A DNA stretch of 64,000 bases from contig JBITNC010000001.1 in NCBI GenBank assembly GCA_050084985.1, positions 147,436,001 through 147,500,000 on the forward strand, read 5' to 3'. The position numbers were made by a program, and so were the translations under genes. This DNA is from Nageia nagi (taxonomy: Eukaryota > Pinophyta). Below the pieces are notes generated by a model. The model was not told the origin of the DNA. It did no database searches and was given only the letters and a program-made list of their open reading frames with translations. Shown here in pieces: positions 31,984 to 44,062 of the stretch (position 1 is the first letter of the stretch; each line of letters begins with the position of its first letter).

Positions 31984-34057
31984 TTAATATTACATGTCAA
32001 GTATTTTAGACATGGATACGCCAATTGTAACAAATTAGGAACCTCAAGGAATTCCACTTATACAAATTAGGCATGAAAATATTATGCTAATGCACATGAG
32101 AGAAAGAGTAAAAGAGTGTAAAAGTTACATCATCTTGCTAAATATCATAGTATTATAGAAGATAGTACTCTTTCTAATTATAATGAAGATGTTAAATATA
32201 ATGATCATGATCAATTTGTAAATGAATAACTTCCCATTAATGCTATCAAGTTACTTAATTAAATATTATCTAATCCATAAGGTATAAATTTATTAGTAAA
32301 AAAGGAATGTCTTTCTCTCCTTTTCCAAACATTGCAAGAAGTAAATACTGAAGTTAAACACCTCCTAGGGTCTACTTTAGAAATTAATCCTAAGTATGTC
32401 AAGTAAAAAAAAATGATGCAACAAACCCAAAATGATATGAATATTACCCCTTGTCAATAAGCATATAAGTATTTTGAATTCCCCCAACAATTCACCTCAT
32501 TAAAATTCTTAAGTATTGTTACTTAATGACATCCTTGAATCCTCAATCTAAAAATAGTTACCTCTCAATCATATATAATTTAGTGATATCATTGAACCCA
32601 ATGTTGTTGGTCTATTTCCCACTTCAAATTACATCCCAAATCCACAAATAAAAGGGCTTATAAAGAACAACCCATAATCCAACATATAATTCTAGATTGG
32701 GATAAAGAATAGCAAGATAACATTGAAGAATAGGACTTATTTGATATTACAAAGAATGAAGTATTTAATAGATCAATCATCTCAGATATTTGGATGGATG
32801 AATAAGTTCCTATAATAGAATTTGATATGGGATGAAGACCCAAATGGTCAGATAATGAATATGCCATATTGAGAAAAGAAGTAAGTTTCCTAAAACTCAT
32901 TGTGGACTTCAAAGCAAGTTCACTAGAATACAAAATAAAAATGTTCAGTTATTTAGTAACAATATTAGGACAAGAAAAGCTTTGATGTTTTGAATTATTT
33001 GCAAGATTAGATAAACATAGGAATAAAGAGACTAGTGAATGATTAAGGTAAGTATATCCAAATGATGTGATCAACAAAATTGCATAGCTAAAGCAATATA
33101 AGGACTCTATATTGGCTTCCATTAACAAGTTTACACCTATAGTATCAAGAAGAAATGAACACCCCATTTCTATCGTATCCACCTAAAAGGGTATTATAAA
33201 TAGGTAAACTTGATAATGTTTGATGTTCATTCTAATCCTAGAGTATAATTACAAAGGTATAATCCTTTAAGAATGATGATGATTTATTAGCTAAATTATT
33301 TTCTCTTAGTTTGAGAGTAGAACTATTCTTGTGGTTTACTAATTTGCCTAATGAAAGTATTAAATGTTTTGATAATATAGTTAAAGCATTTCTTGTTAGA
33401 TATCACTTATATGTCACATAGGAACCATATCTCTTAGACATGTATACCATGAAAAAAAATCAAGGTTAACTTGTTAGTGATTTCATTGTTGAATGTTCCA
33501 AAATTAGTAGCCACATACAAATTCCTAATATAGAAAAGAAGCATGTCTTTTTCTAAGCCTTATTACCATCCTATAGAAATGATTTCTTTGATTACCAAGA
33601 TTATCCTTATGATATATTAATAAATGAGATGATTAGTAAGGATTCCCATCTTAAAGCCTTCAATGATCATTAGATAACATAAATAAAAAGGTAATCCACA
33701 AACCCATTTTTCCTAAAAAGCCTAAGAAGGTCCAAGACCAACCCAAACTTATGGGAACCTAGAAGACCATGTAGATAGTATATTGAGTTCCATGAGGATA
33801 TCAATGATATCTTAGATTTTTTTAGTTGATATAAACTTTATATGTTATCCACCAATGAAAGAGCTCTCTCAAATTAAACCTCTTGGCTATCATGAACACC
33901 TCTTTTGTAACTTCCATAGAAGAGTCAATCATGCCACAAAAGAGTGTTATCATTTAAAAAATCTAATACATAATTTGCTTTATGTACTTAAATTTAAATT
34001 TGATCATGATATTTTAGATGAATTTTTACAGCAACATAGGGCAAAGGAATTATAAAA
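31984..34057 (+). pseudogene. Gag of gypsy element (Tat-like)
   Basis: Degenerate structural protein. The first ATG after the PBS in a coding-like frame (near 32014) gives MDTPIVTN then a stop. The N-terminal part is acidic and repetitive. About 32740-33180 reads LFDITKNEVFNRSIISDIWM, RPKWSDNEYAILRKEVSFLK and LIVDFKASSLEYKIKMF. The Gag core at about 33338-33640 reads WFTNLPNESIKCFDNIVKAF, LVRYHLYV, LLDMYTMKKNQG, LVSDFIVECSKI. The last part (33855-34055) has FCNFHRRVNHATKEC, a CX2HX4HX4C zinc-knuckle variant like those of Tat-group Gag, followed by YHLKNLIHNLL. Stops are frequent, but the frame holds for long stretches. No protease or RT follows. Confidence 0.75.
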
Positions 34058-35342
34058 TGAATTTGTACATCCATAAAACCAAATACTAAGGATCTTCAAT
34101 AATCTCTTTCCATAATTCAAGAAAGGAAAAGTTGATGTTGATGAGAAGCAACTTCAAACAAAAATTGCTAGTGTTTCTTAATCATAGCTAAAATATAAAA
34201 ACCACTAGTTCTAGGTATGATAATTGATGTTGATGGTATTTGAGATGTTGTATAATTTTTTCTCATATTTCCATGTTAATGTGTTTTTTTTCATCATTAT
34301 ATAAAAATTTAAAATGTAAAAATTGTGTGTTCTTTAGTGCTTGCATCCTAGTGATGTCGTTGGACTACAATGATGTCATTGGGTTAATAAAATATAAAAA
34401 TTCAAAAAGATAACCTAAATGATAATTAAATTGTATATTAATCAAAGAGAATTTATGTTTACCATTCTTGACAAACTTAGTATTATTTTCTCATTAGGTG
34501 TTGCACATAGTACACTAGGTATTTCAAGATTCATCTAGTATTTTCATAAATAAATAAATATCATTTTCCCTATTTCTAAAAATTTATGAATTGTGTATTT
34601 TTTGTAAAAAGTGTCTTTCTCACTAACTGAGCAACGTTGTTGTATTCTAGTGATGTCGCTATCATTTAGGAATTGTACAATGTCACTATTTCTTATTTTC
34701 ATTAAATTTATTCTTTTATATTGATCATGAAAAAGTTATAATTTCTATATTTTGTAAAAAAATTAATTTCAAATATTTTGAATAATGTTTATAATTACTT
34801 ATCAATATTTTATTTTATTTTTAATAAATATTTTTATGTCTTATTTTATTTTATAAAATGTAAAAATAAAAATATAGCATAGCAATCAATTAGACGAGCT
34901 CATGTAGTTAAAAATGGATATATACATATTATAAAATAAGTATCATGAGTACAACTAGTTCTTGTCATACCAAGAACTCTATACAACTGAGGGTTCATGA
35001 TTCCTAACCCTAGATGTAGATCTAATCCTAGAGCTAGAAACTATCTGGTACTAAAGGATTTGATTATCCTTCACTATAATCAACTCTTGGATCCTCTTAA
35101 GCTCTTGTTGATTAATAACATGCATTATAGCCTACATGGTTATAATCTAACCCTAAATATTCTTAGCCTAGGCTTATAGGACCTCAATCCTCTAATCCTA
35201 AGTCATAATTTGCTCCTATAGTGAGGTCATTTGCCTATATTTGATCGATCTAAATCTATCAGTATATGTCATATAGAAAATGTAGTGTAAGTATCAATCT
35301 ATATCATAAATTAATATAGGTAACCATAAACTAGGTTTTACC
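34058..35342. other. Spacer between gag and antisense PMD gene
   Basis: No coding frame was found. Two diverged blocks about 260 bp apart contain CTAGTGATGTCG (34350-34385 and 34650-34690), suggesting an old duplication. No pol domain is present. Confidence 0.55.
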
Positions 35343-36659
35343 TCAAGATGATGTTGAAGGTACCACAATGTGAGATGTGGATAGAATGGATGGATCCAAA
35401 GCTTGGGTGAGGCATGGTAAAGCTTAAGTATCCATAATATGTATGTCCTCCTTCTCCTTATCTCCCTCATTCTCTATCTTCTCATCCTCCTCCTCATCAT
35501 CATCCAAGTCTAAAGGTGTAGGCCACATTGTATCCTATCATCTATAATAATCTGAAGTATGTTGATGATATGGCATGGGTACTCTATGATATGGCATGGG
35601 TACCCTAAGGGCATTATCATTTGGCTTCTTCCACTTTGCACTCTACGATGGCACTACTAGATACCCTATGGGAATCATTTGATATGCATAATATCTCATA
35701 ATAGTAGGGAAAACCATGAGAATGGGCACATCTTGTATCAAGCTAAACTACCTCAATACCTACTCTAGATGATAGAAATTGGTCATCCATGTGTGACCCT
35801 ATATGTGGTATGAAGTCATACTTCATGATAAATCCTCATTGAACTCATCCCATACTAGTAAGTTAAAGTATGGATCCCATATTATGTCATCTTCATCTAA
35901 AAGGTATAGTAGTCATTGGAAGTACTCCACTCCCTATTTCACCTTGATCCTCTAAGTGGTATTCCATTGGAACCAATAGGGTATCTTTTCCTAGGTAACC
36001 ACTAGTAAATAGGTTAGAGCTATGCTAATATGCTTTTATGCCTAGGTCTATAGAATAACTTAATGGTTGTTAATCTCTCCACCCTTGTTCATGCTAACAA
36101 AGCTAAGAAGATCTTAATATAGTATCACCAAGATACATGGAGCCCATGCATATCACTCTCCTCATAAGCATATCCCCCTCATTATAGGAATCAGTGTAGT
36201 ATGAAAGTGCTTATGGTTCTCATTGCTATAAAATATGGTATTGATAAGAGCCATAATGTATAATTGAAATAACTATGTGTTATCTATATCCTTTGGGTGC
36301 ATGTATAAAGTGTCATGAAGGGGATTAAAGTACCATTGCTCCTCCATATTTTCCATAGAAAGAGTAACTCTCTCAATCAAAATACCCTTCATGGGTACTC
36401 ATAGAATGTGATGAATGTTAGCTATGGTGATGGTAATATCACCTATGGGTAGATGAAATCTATTGGTATCATCACACCAACACTCCATCAATGTAATCAA
36501 AAAGCACTTATCACATGGAATGTGAATAATGCCCCTCATTTGAATGATCCTAGATGCATCCAAGTGTTCCCTCCCCTTAGTTGTAAGTAATAGGTCTAAA
36601 GCCACATCCATAGAGGGACTCCATAACTCACATCTCATCAGGTATTCCTGATCTTGCAT
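35343..36659 (-). pseudogene. Plant mobile domain (PMD) protein, antisense within gypsy element
   Basis: PMD proteins include the Arabidopsis MAIN/MAIL1 family involved in silencing and genome stability. The domain is also carried by transposable elements. A single 439-codon frame runs from the ATG at 36657-36659 to TGA at 35343-35345 with no frameshift, but I count about 21 in-frame stops. Motifs: LLTTKGREHLDASRIIQMRG, GIIHIPCDKCFLITLMECWC, TNRFHLPIGDITITIANIHH (the W-x-ET-FHLP-GE-T-TL block), YAWAPCILVILY (the SWG-A-LY block), then DEDDIIWDPYF (the IW-PY block). The C-terminus is acidic (DLDDDEEEDEKIENEGDKEK). The stops read TAA, TAG or TGA, mostly at places explained by C-to-T or G-to-A change. 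It lies opposite to gag, inside a structurally bounded element. It could be a captured host gene or a lineage ORF; the bounded position favours the latter. Confidence 0.85.
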
Positions 36660-37898
36660 TCATGAAATAAGAAAATGGTCAATCAAATAATAAATAAATA
36701 ATAAGTGTAAATTATGACATTAAAAAGATATCAAAATCTATCATTTTTTGCTATAATTAATGAAGCTAAAGATAATTTTTGAAAATTTAAGTTTTTGTAT
36801 GGATATAAATTTGTATAGTTGGAAATTAAAATCATTTTGTGTACATTTCATCCCAATAGTAATGCTAGGATCCTAGCGGTATCATCAAACTAAAAGCCCA
36901 ATTTTCCTAAAAATTTTCAAACCCATTAGTTTTTTCCTAGCTTTTATGATAAAATTCATATTTTAATACTCCTTGCAAACAAAAAAAGACACATATATTT
37001 TTATCCTAAATCTTCAATAATTTTCTAAAATTAACCAAAACTTAGCCAAATTACCAAATTAAGAAATCAATCTATGAAAAATGTTCAAATGCATTCCAAA
37101 TGAAACAATATAATAAAATTTCTTATACTTGATGCCTCTTGAGTAAAGAATAAACAACTAGAGCCATATGACCCTCATGAGAAGTAATTAAATGAGATAT
37201 TATATCTATCTACACTTCCCTCATTTCGTAGATCCTTTGCTATTCCATAAAACTTGCAAATAGTAATAATCAACTTGAGAACCAAAGCTATTGATTACCA
37301 AATTTGATGATGAAAATGAAATAGAAATTGGCCTATTTATAAATAAACTTGAACCACTTTAAGGCATTTTTTCCCTAATCCTTATTTTCTTCTAAGATTG
37401 AAATTCCTTTTCATCGTAAACCTTATTTGTAGTCACCTGTGATCACTAATGGTAAGTTCACTAAAAATCATATCTCACATTTAATTCATATCTCTTTTCA
37501 TACTTTGTTGTACATTTCAAGCTTATTTTTGTTGATCAAAATTCATTTTTTTTAATGATTCATATAATATTTTCAAAAAAATATCAAATATAGTATATTG
37601 CATATCATAATGTATCTTATCCTAATACATTGGTCTTCATTTCATAGATGTTTATCATTATTTCAAAATTGAAACTTGTCCATGCTTGTATAATGCATTG
37701 ATGTATGATTTCATATCATGTCTACTGGCTATGCTTTTAATTAAATGTATATCTCTATATATCATACTTTGCTAAAAGATGTTTTCTACAATATTGGCTT
37801 GTCAAATATTTCTTATCAAATATTATTAAATTGCTCTTATATAATGCTTATCATATGTTAAAAATGATTTTTATAACATGTTATCATTATTATCATTA
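36660..37898. other. No gene seen
   Basis: AT-rich spacer within the gypsy element, upstream of the antisense PMD gene. Any promoter of that gene would lie here, but none can be identified. Confidence 0.5.
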
Positions 37899-38098
37899 GA
37901 TTCCTCTATAAGGAAGGGCACTCTTATCATTTGTTCCTCTATAAGGGAGGGAAACTCTTATCATTCACTTCCTCTGTAATGGAGGGGCATTCTTATCATT
38001 TGTTCCTATATAAGGGTGGGATATTCTTATCATTTGTTCCTCTATAAGGTAGGGGCATTCTTATCATTTGTTTATTTGTAAGGAAGGAATAATATTAT
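37899..38098 (+). repeat. ~40-bp tandem array near the 3' end of the gypsy element
   Basis: Five units of TTCCTCTATAAGGGAGGGGC followed by ATTCTTATCATTTG. Units begin near 37903, 37942, 37984, 38026 and 38060. Arrays in the 3' untranslated part are common in gypsy elements. Confidence 0.8.
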
Positions 38099-38502
38099 CA
38101 AAATCCATATGAACTTGGTGGCTTGGGAATCCAAGTTGATCACATAAGTTAGAAATCCATCTTCATACTCTTGGTGGATAAGTTACCAAGTATAGGTTTG
38201 ACATCTTATCCTTAATATATTTTATGTATATTATGCTTTTTAATGTCTATATTTGAGATATCTTGTAGAAAATATTTCTTGTCTAAGTTGTTTATAGGTT
38301 CCTTTATCTTTTCCTTGGATTTATCCTATGATGAGAGATCCATCATTTCATAACTAATGCAAAGAGGGGGCATAATAGTGGTGAAAAATTGAGGCATCTA
38401 AAGCTTTCACCATGAAGAACATTTTTACAGATTATCTTCTTCTTGTTTTACTTTTAATGTATGTTTTATTTATCTTTTGTCCCAAAATCATCAAATCATA
38501 TC

Positions 38503-38516
38503 CAAAGTGGGGCATC
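38503..38516 (+). other. Polypurine tract of gypsy element
   Basis: CAAAGTGGGGCATC directly precedes the TGTTAACACC start of the right LTR. Confidence 0.8.
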
Positions 38517-38892
38517 TGTTAACACCTAAAAAAATTAATTTAATTAAAATCCTCTTTTAAGTATTTGAAATAATTTATTTATTTAATTAAAAAAATTCTC
38601 TTATCATCATGCACTCTTATCTACCATTATGTTTAATAATAATAGGTTGGTACAGAGATAATCCCAAGAAGGGGTCTTGGCCCATGTACACCATAAGCCT
38701 AAGGAGGAGCTTTAGCACTAGACTTGCTATCTATAAAGGTGGAAAGGTTGTGCATGAGAAATCATGACATGATTTGGAATCCTTGATAAGTGGTAATATA
38801 CTTGTGTCATTCTTAACTGGTATTTCTCAATGCCACCTATTATATCTAGATTTTTTTATGCATTGGTAATAATTATCATTTTAGTTATAATA
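38517..38892 (+). repeat. 3' LTR of gypsy element
   Basis: 376 bp, matching both separated parts of the left LTR and followed by the ATACA target duplication. It lacks the ~340-bp segment at 22936-23277. Confidence 0.9.
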
Positions 38893-39702
38893 ATACACAA
38901 GAAATCTCATTTGGATGAAAAATAAAATCTTAAGGAAGGATTTAAATTACTATTAGGAATTATTTTTTGATTGCTATCCAAAGTTGATAACTCACATTTA
39001 GTTTCATTTAGAAAAGAAAGAAGATGAGCGAAATATCATCCTCGGGTGGGATTGCTTGTTATCTTCTTTAAGTGGTTAAATTTGATTTTACCTTCATTAT
39101 AGTGTTGCATTATCATATTTTATTATTTTATTGAGTCTAATTCATACTCCTAGGATTATACTGGGCACATGGACCTTATTCCCATGGCTTAAACCATACT
39201 CATATTTTATCATTGAAGTGAAAGCCCCCATATTCATGGCATTGTCATATAGGGGGTACATGTGACACCCTTGCAAAATAATCCACACCACTATAATATT
39301 GAGCCTTTACCTTATAAATGCTTGACTAGATTCATATTTAGAAAAACTACAAAAAGTATTTTGAAATATACAATTGCATTAAAATCAACCCTTACTAAAA
39401 AGATAAAGTGTTATATTAAGCAAAGAAGCATCTAATCAAGTAATTAAAAATTGCTCTCTCATTATTGCTATCTTTATTATATAGTATTTTATCTTTTAAA
39501 AAGGGAATATAATATAAGTTAGGTGAATTACATTGTATACACTAATAATATTTTAAACAAAATATAGGCTTGGTGTTGTTTTCTTTTATTGATTAGGATT
39601 TGGAATCTTGCATATTTACTTGTTTGTATAAATTCTTATATTTTAGCTATTCTATCCTACATACACTACACATGACATGGATAAAAATCCTTGGTATATA
39701 AA
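38893..39702. other. No gene seen
   Basis: AT-rich right flank of the gypsy element. It begins with the ATACA duplication. Confidence 0.6.
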
Positions 39703-41245
39703 CATGGTAGATACTAGGGCAAAACTTGGAGCAAGGGAGCTTGAGAAAGAGGAATAACATAATAATGTAAATCTAACAAATCCTCTTCCTAGGTTACATA
39801 TCACTCAAAACTAGTCACACACACAAACCCCACTTCATCATATCATATTTAGTCATTTCCTCAACCTTCACCACATCTCTCATTTAGCTAAAAGTGATTA
39901 TGCTTTTGTAACTTAGATTCTACACTATAATAGGATGGTATGGATCATCAATCACATCTTTACATTAGTAGTACTTATATAGGAGGTAAATCTTATCAAG
40001 AGAAACTTATGTCCTAACACAAACTTTTCATGAGTGATTCCTTAGTCTAGTCCTTGTTCAAGGAATTCTAGGATGCACAACATAGCCTACAACTTCCTCC
40101 CAATAGAGTACCTACACCTTATGTTCTACCTGTAGTAGAGGTGACCTATTCAAATAAACCATTGAAAAATTTATAGGAGGGACCATCATTTAGATATCCA
40201 CATGTAGTTACTATAAAGGATATCCCTACATCATTTCCCATATATTCACATCCATTTTATTTCTCACACCATGTTGTTTCCTCTATTCTTGAGAAGTAAT
40301 TTCAAGAAGAGATACCTTTTCCTATAGTCATCTCCTCATCCCATGTAGGTATCTCTCATGATCCACACCATATGCATCCTAAACCTAATCCATTTAGCCT
40401 CCACCAAAACCTCGTAATAGTTCTTCTAGGATTCCATATGTTCCTCTTAATAGTACTTCATAATCTATTTTAAGGTTTTATAAGCCATCAGCACCTCCTC
40501 CTATTTCCTTGGTTAGATGACATACAACTTCTTATACAACACACCAACCAAGATCCTAACATGATTTACCATTGTCGCATGATATTTATACCATATATAT
40601 CATTTCTCAAAATCATCCACATCACATATCATTATCCTATGTACCACTTGAGGTTCCAACTATAGTGCATGTAGGGTACAAGTTTGAATCACACCCAACT
40701 AATCCACCATCATAACCAAATTATTCTTCATATTCTCATATGGTGGTTCCTTAAAGGAAAATATATGTGCAACAATATGAAGATCCTCCTCACACATATA
40801 TTTTTATGTTGTTTTATGTACCTAATTATGATCCTATTTATGATCAATCAACCTACCATTTCCAAGCTCCTTCTCTTTGATAATTTATATTTCATACTTA
40901 CCATGAATTGTAAAATCAAATGACTAAAGGGGTTCTAATTCAAAATCAAGCAAAATTTGCACTTAAGATGACATTTTTCATAAACTAACCACATGACTAA
41001 TCATATGGAAAAATTCAATCATATTTCTATGACAATGAAGAGGATAAATATGATGATCAATCTATCAATTATGCACCACAACAACATGTATTCATTAGTA
41101 CTCAACCTTCAAGTGTCAATGACAAGATCTTAAATACATTGAAAGATATGGAACTCAAAGTAAAGGATCATGGGAAGACCAAGTTATCATACACTTTAAT
41201 TTTCAATGAACCTATTAGCACTCGAAATTTTCAATGCTGAAAAAA
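39703..41245 (+). pseudogene. Gag-like N-terminal region of a second gypsy element
   Basis: Degenerate plus-strand coding. It starts MVDTRAKLGARELEKEE and runs through several frames. 39940-40330 reads QSHLYISSTYIGGKSYQEKL, LQLPPNRVPTPYVLPVVEVT, SFRYPHVVTIKDIPTSFPIY. 40640-41230 is rich in P, Y, H and Q (YVQQYEDPPHTYIFMLFYVP, YDPIYDQSTYHFQAPS) and ends with VNDKILNTLKDMELKVKDHG. A P/Y/Q-rich N-terminus followed by a short coiled segment is usual in Tat-group Gag, but the Gag core and zinc knuckle are missing here. Assignment is tentative. Confidence 0.45.
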
Positions 41246-41470
41246 GTAAAATTTTGATCGAATGGAGTTCCATATTCATCATAATGGAGTTAAAATAAAA
41301 AGATATTAAAATTTGATAATTTTTAAAGTCTCTTTACCTTGGTTGGATCTAGTTAACCCTTAACAATGTCATCACCCTTTTATGTCCAACTAACTATTTT
41401 TAAAATATTTTTCTTCTTTTAGTTAGATCAAGTTGTAACTTTACATCCTATAAACAACATTTCAATATGA

Positions 41471-43690
41471 CCATATATTTACCCTTAGTAAAATCTACCA
41501 AGTCATCAACTAAGATTTATATGTTATTATCATTGGAATTCTCAATCTAGATAATTAATTTCCCTTATTTAGATTGAACCCCTTGATAATGCTATATAAA
41601 GATTTTTATTATCATCATTATCAATCTAATAAATAACCAAACAAATTCTATGCTAGTTAAATTGAGGTAATCAATGATCACTTCAATTTTTTCATCATCA
41701 TTCAACTCAATCCAACTAATTTCCCCTATTTTTTAGATCAAGGAACCCATTATTGATAGCTTTGATTAGCTAATCATCACCTTCATCAACTTGACTAACT
41801 TGTTGATATGGTATGGGAGGTCTCCTTCATGTTCCCTATCCAATCACCAATGTGTATCCTCCCTATATTATCTCCCATCTATAAATACAAGACATCCTAA
41901 TGGATGGTATTGTTGTAGGTCAAATCAAAGATGAAGATATGATATTGAAGGTCTCAAAGGTTCCTAGCAAAGTGCTACAAAAATTTCTACTCCTTCAACC
42001 CTCTTTTGGATATAACAAATCTAAAGGTAAAACACTTAACTAATACTAGTTCGATCCATGAGTTCGATGATGAAAAGTATGGAAAAACCTCTCCTTATAC
42101 CTTATCTTGATCTAACTAATAAAATTATTATGATTAGTACCATGTAAAAGTGGTAGGAAAATGAAAGTGATGATGATAACCCATAAAGGTAAATTTTTCT
42201 AAATCTTGATAGGTCATATCTAAAGCATCAATAAGAAAAAAATACACAATAAAGAGTTGTCAATGGTTTCAATGCTACCAAAGGAAAAATGCACAAGTAT
42301 TATGGAGTAGATCAAACATAGCATTGATACAAATATAATGAGCATGATCACATTGATGAGGTTGATGACTAAATATCAAAAGGATTTTAGTTACCTATTG
42401 AACCTGACCAAAGCAAAGTATTGGATAAATTTCAAGGCAAGCCTAAGATCGGAGATTCAAAGATAATGATGATGAATGCTCATGAATATAAATTAATTAA
42501 TTATTTCAATTCAAGAAACAAAATATCATAATAGGTTGGAGTGGAAGCTATGATAACATAATGAAACAAGTTGTATTAATAACCCTCCCCAACCCAACCA
42601 TTTATTTACCCTTAGTTATATCCAATAAGTCATAAACTAAGATTTATAAGTCTATTATCATTGATGTTATTAGTTTAACTAAGTTATTTCTCTTATTCAT
42701 ATCAAACCCCTCAATAACACTATGCTAAGAATTTCATTATCACCATTCTTGATTTGACAAATAACTAGCCAAGTTCCATGCTATTTGGATTGAGATGATG
42801 AATAACTAATCTAATTTTATCATCATTTAACTCAACCTAACTAACATCCCCTCTTGGTTAGATTGAGTGACTCATTATTTATAACTTCAATTGGCTCATC
42901 ATCATCTTCATCAACCTAATCAACATGTTGAACCTATTATTGATTGCATGTACCTTAATTAATCAAATAAATCTATTAGGTGATATGTGACCTATTCAAT
43001 CACTAATATGTGTCCTCCCCATAATGATGCCTACCTATAAATACAATTACCCCAAAAGATACATTGTAGCAAGTAAAATCAAATACAAATACTAAGTGTG
43101 GATGGTCTCAAAGGTGCCTACTAAAGCATTGCAAAAATTAACTCCCTCAACCCTCTCCTAGATTTGACCAACATGAAGGTAAAATACCTAACTAACACTA
43201 GTCATATTTGTGTGGTCAAAAATGATATGTATGGAAAAATATCCCCTTATACCTTCTCTTATTTTAACTAACAAGATTATGGTGATAGGTGCTAAGGTAA
43301 AGCAATGATAATGATAACTCAAAAGGCTAAATTTTTCAAAGCCTTGATATGCCAGATCCAAAGTGTCAACAACCAAAAATGTATGATGAAAAGTTGTTAA
43401 TGGTTTTGATGTGACCAAAGAAAAAATGCATGATCATATTTATGAGGTTGATACCTTAATATTGAAATATTTTCCATTACCTCTTGAACCCAACCAAAGA
43501 AAAGAGTTGAATAAATTTTAAGGTAATCCTAAGGTCAGAGATACAAAGATAATGATGATGAATGCTCATGATTCTAAAGTTATTAATTATTTCAACTTGA
43601 GTAAAATAATATCATGATAGGTCAAAGTGAAAGATATAATAGCATGATGAAATAAGTTGTATTAATAAACCTCCTTGACTTGACCAAAAT
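41471..43690. repeat. 1.1-kb tandem duplication (two copies)
   Basis: 41471-42596 and 42597-43690 align along their length, with a period of ~1126 bp. Both start ACCAT-TATTTACCCTTAGT. Both share a GAATGCTCATGA block, TTAATTATTTCAA and AAGTTGTATTAATAA near the end. The copies are well diverged. I find no convincing protein in either. The minus-strand frame 43188-43418 has no counterpart of the same length in the first copy. Confidence 0.8.
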
Positions 43691-44062
43691 AAAAAATTAG
43701 CAAATCTTGTAAGCTTATGGTCAGGGATTTGAGGATAATGATAACAAAAAATGTGTAACATATCAACAAGTATTTGCACTCAACCAAGAGTAAAGTTAGT
43801 CAATACTTTGAGGATGATGAAAATGGGTCTAAAGGATATTATAAATGAAGATCTCAATTTTACTCAATAATGAAACATTCAAATATCAAAATGAGATCAC
43901 TAAATGATACCCTTGCTTTGTAGGATGAGCACCCAAAAGGCAAAAGCAATGAAGAGACCCATGAAGGCTTCTTTTATCAATATTCATAAAGAATGGAATA
44001 TATCATAATATGTTTTTTTCCATGATAGGTTCAAATACATATGAGACACAAAGTGGATCCAC
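43691..44062. other. No gene seen
   Basis: AT-rich, with short coding-like stretches in mixed frames that cannot be assigned. Confidence 0.4.

Larger units (their letters stand above)
22582..38892 (+). mobile_element. Ty3/gypsy element with gag and antisense PMD gene
   Basis: Plus-oriented. It is flanked by an exact 5-bp duplication, ATACA at 22577-22581 and 38893-38897. The LTR begins TGTTAACACC and ends TAACA (left) or TAATA (right). The PBS is TGGTGACCCCAAC at 31905-31917. The PPT AAAGTGGGGCATC abuts the right LTR. The left LTR is split by a nested copia element. The internal region holds a degenerate gag (31984-34057), a long non-coding spacer, and an antisense PMD gene (35343-36659). 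No protease, RT or integrase is visible, so the copy is non-autonomous. Without the nested copia element it is about 7.7 kb. The antisense extra gene downstream of gag/pol is reminiscent of Tat-lineage elements. Confidence 0.88.
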
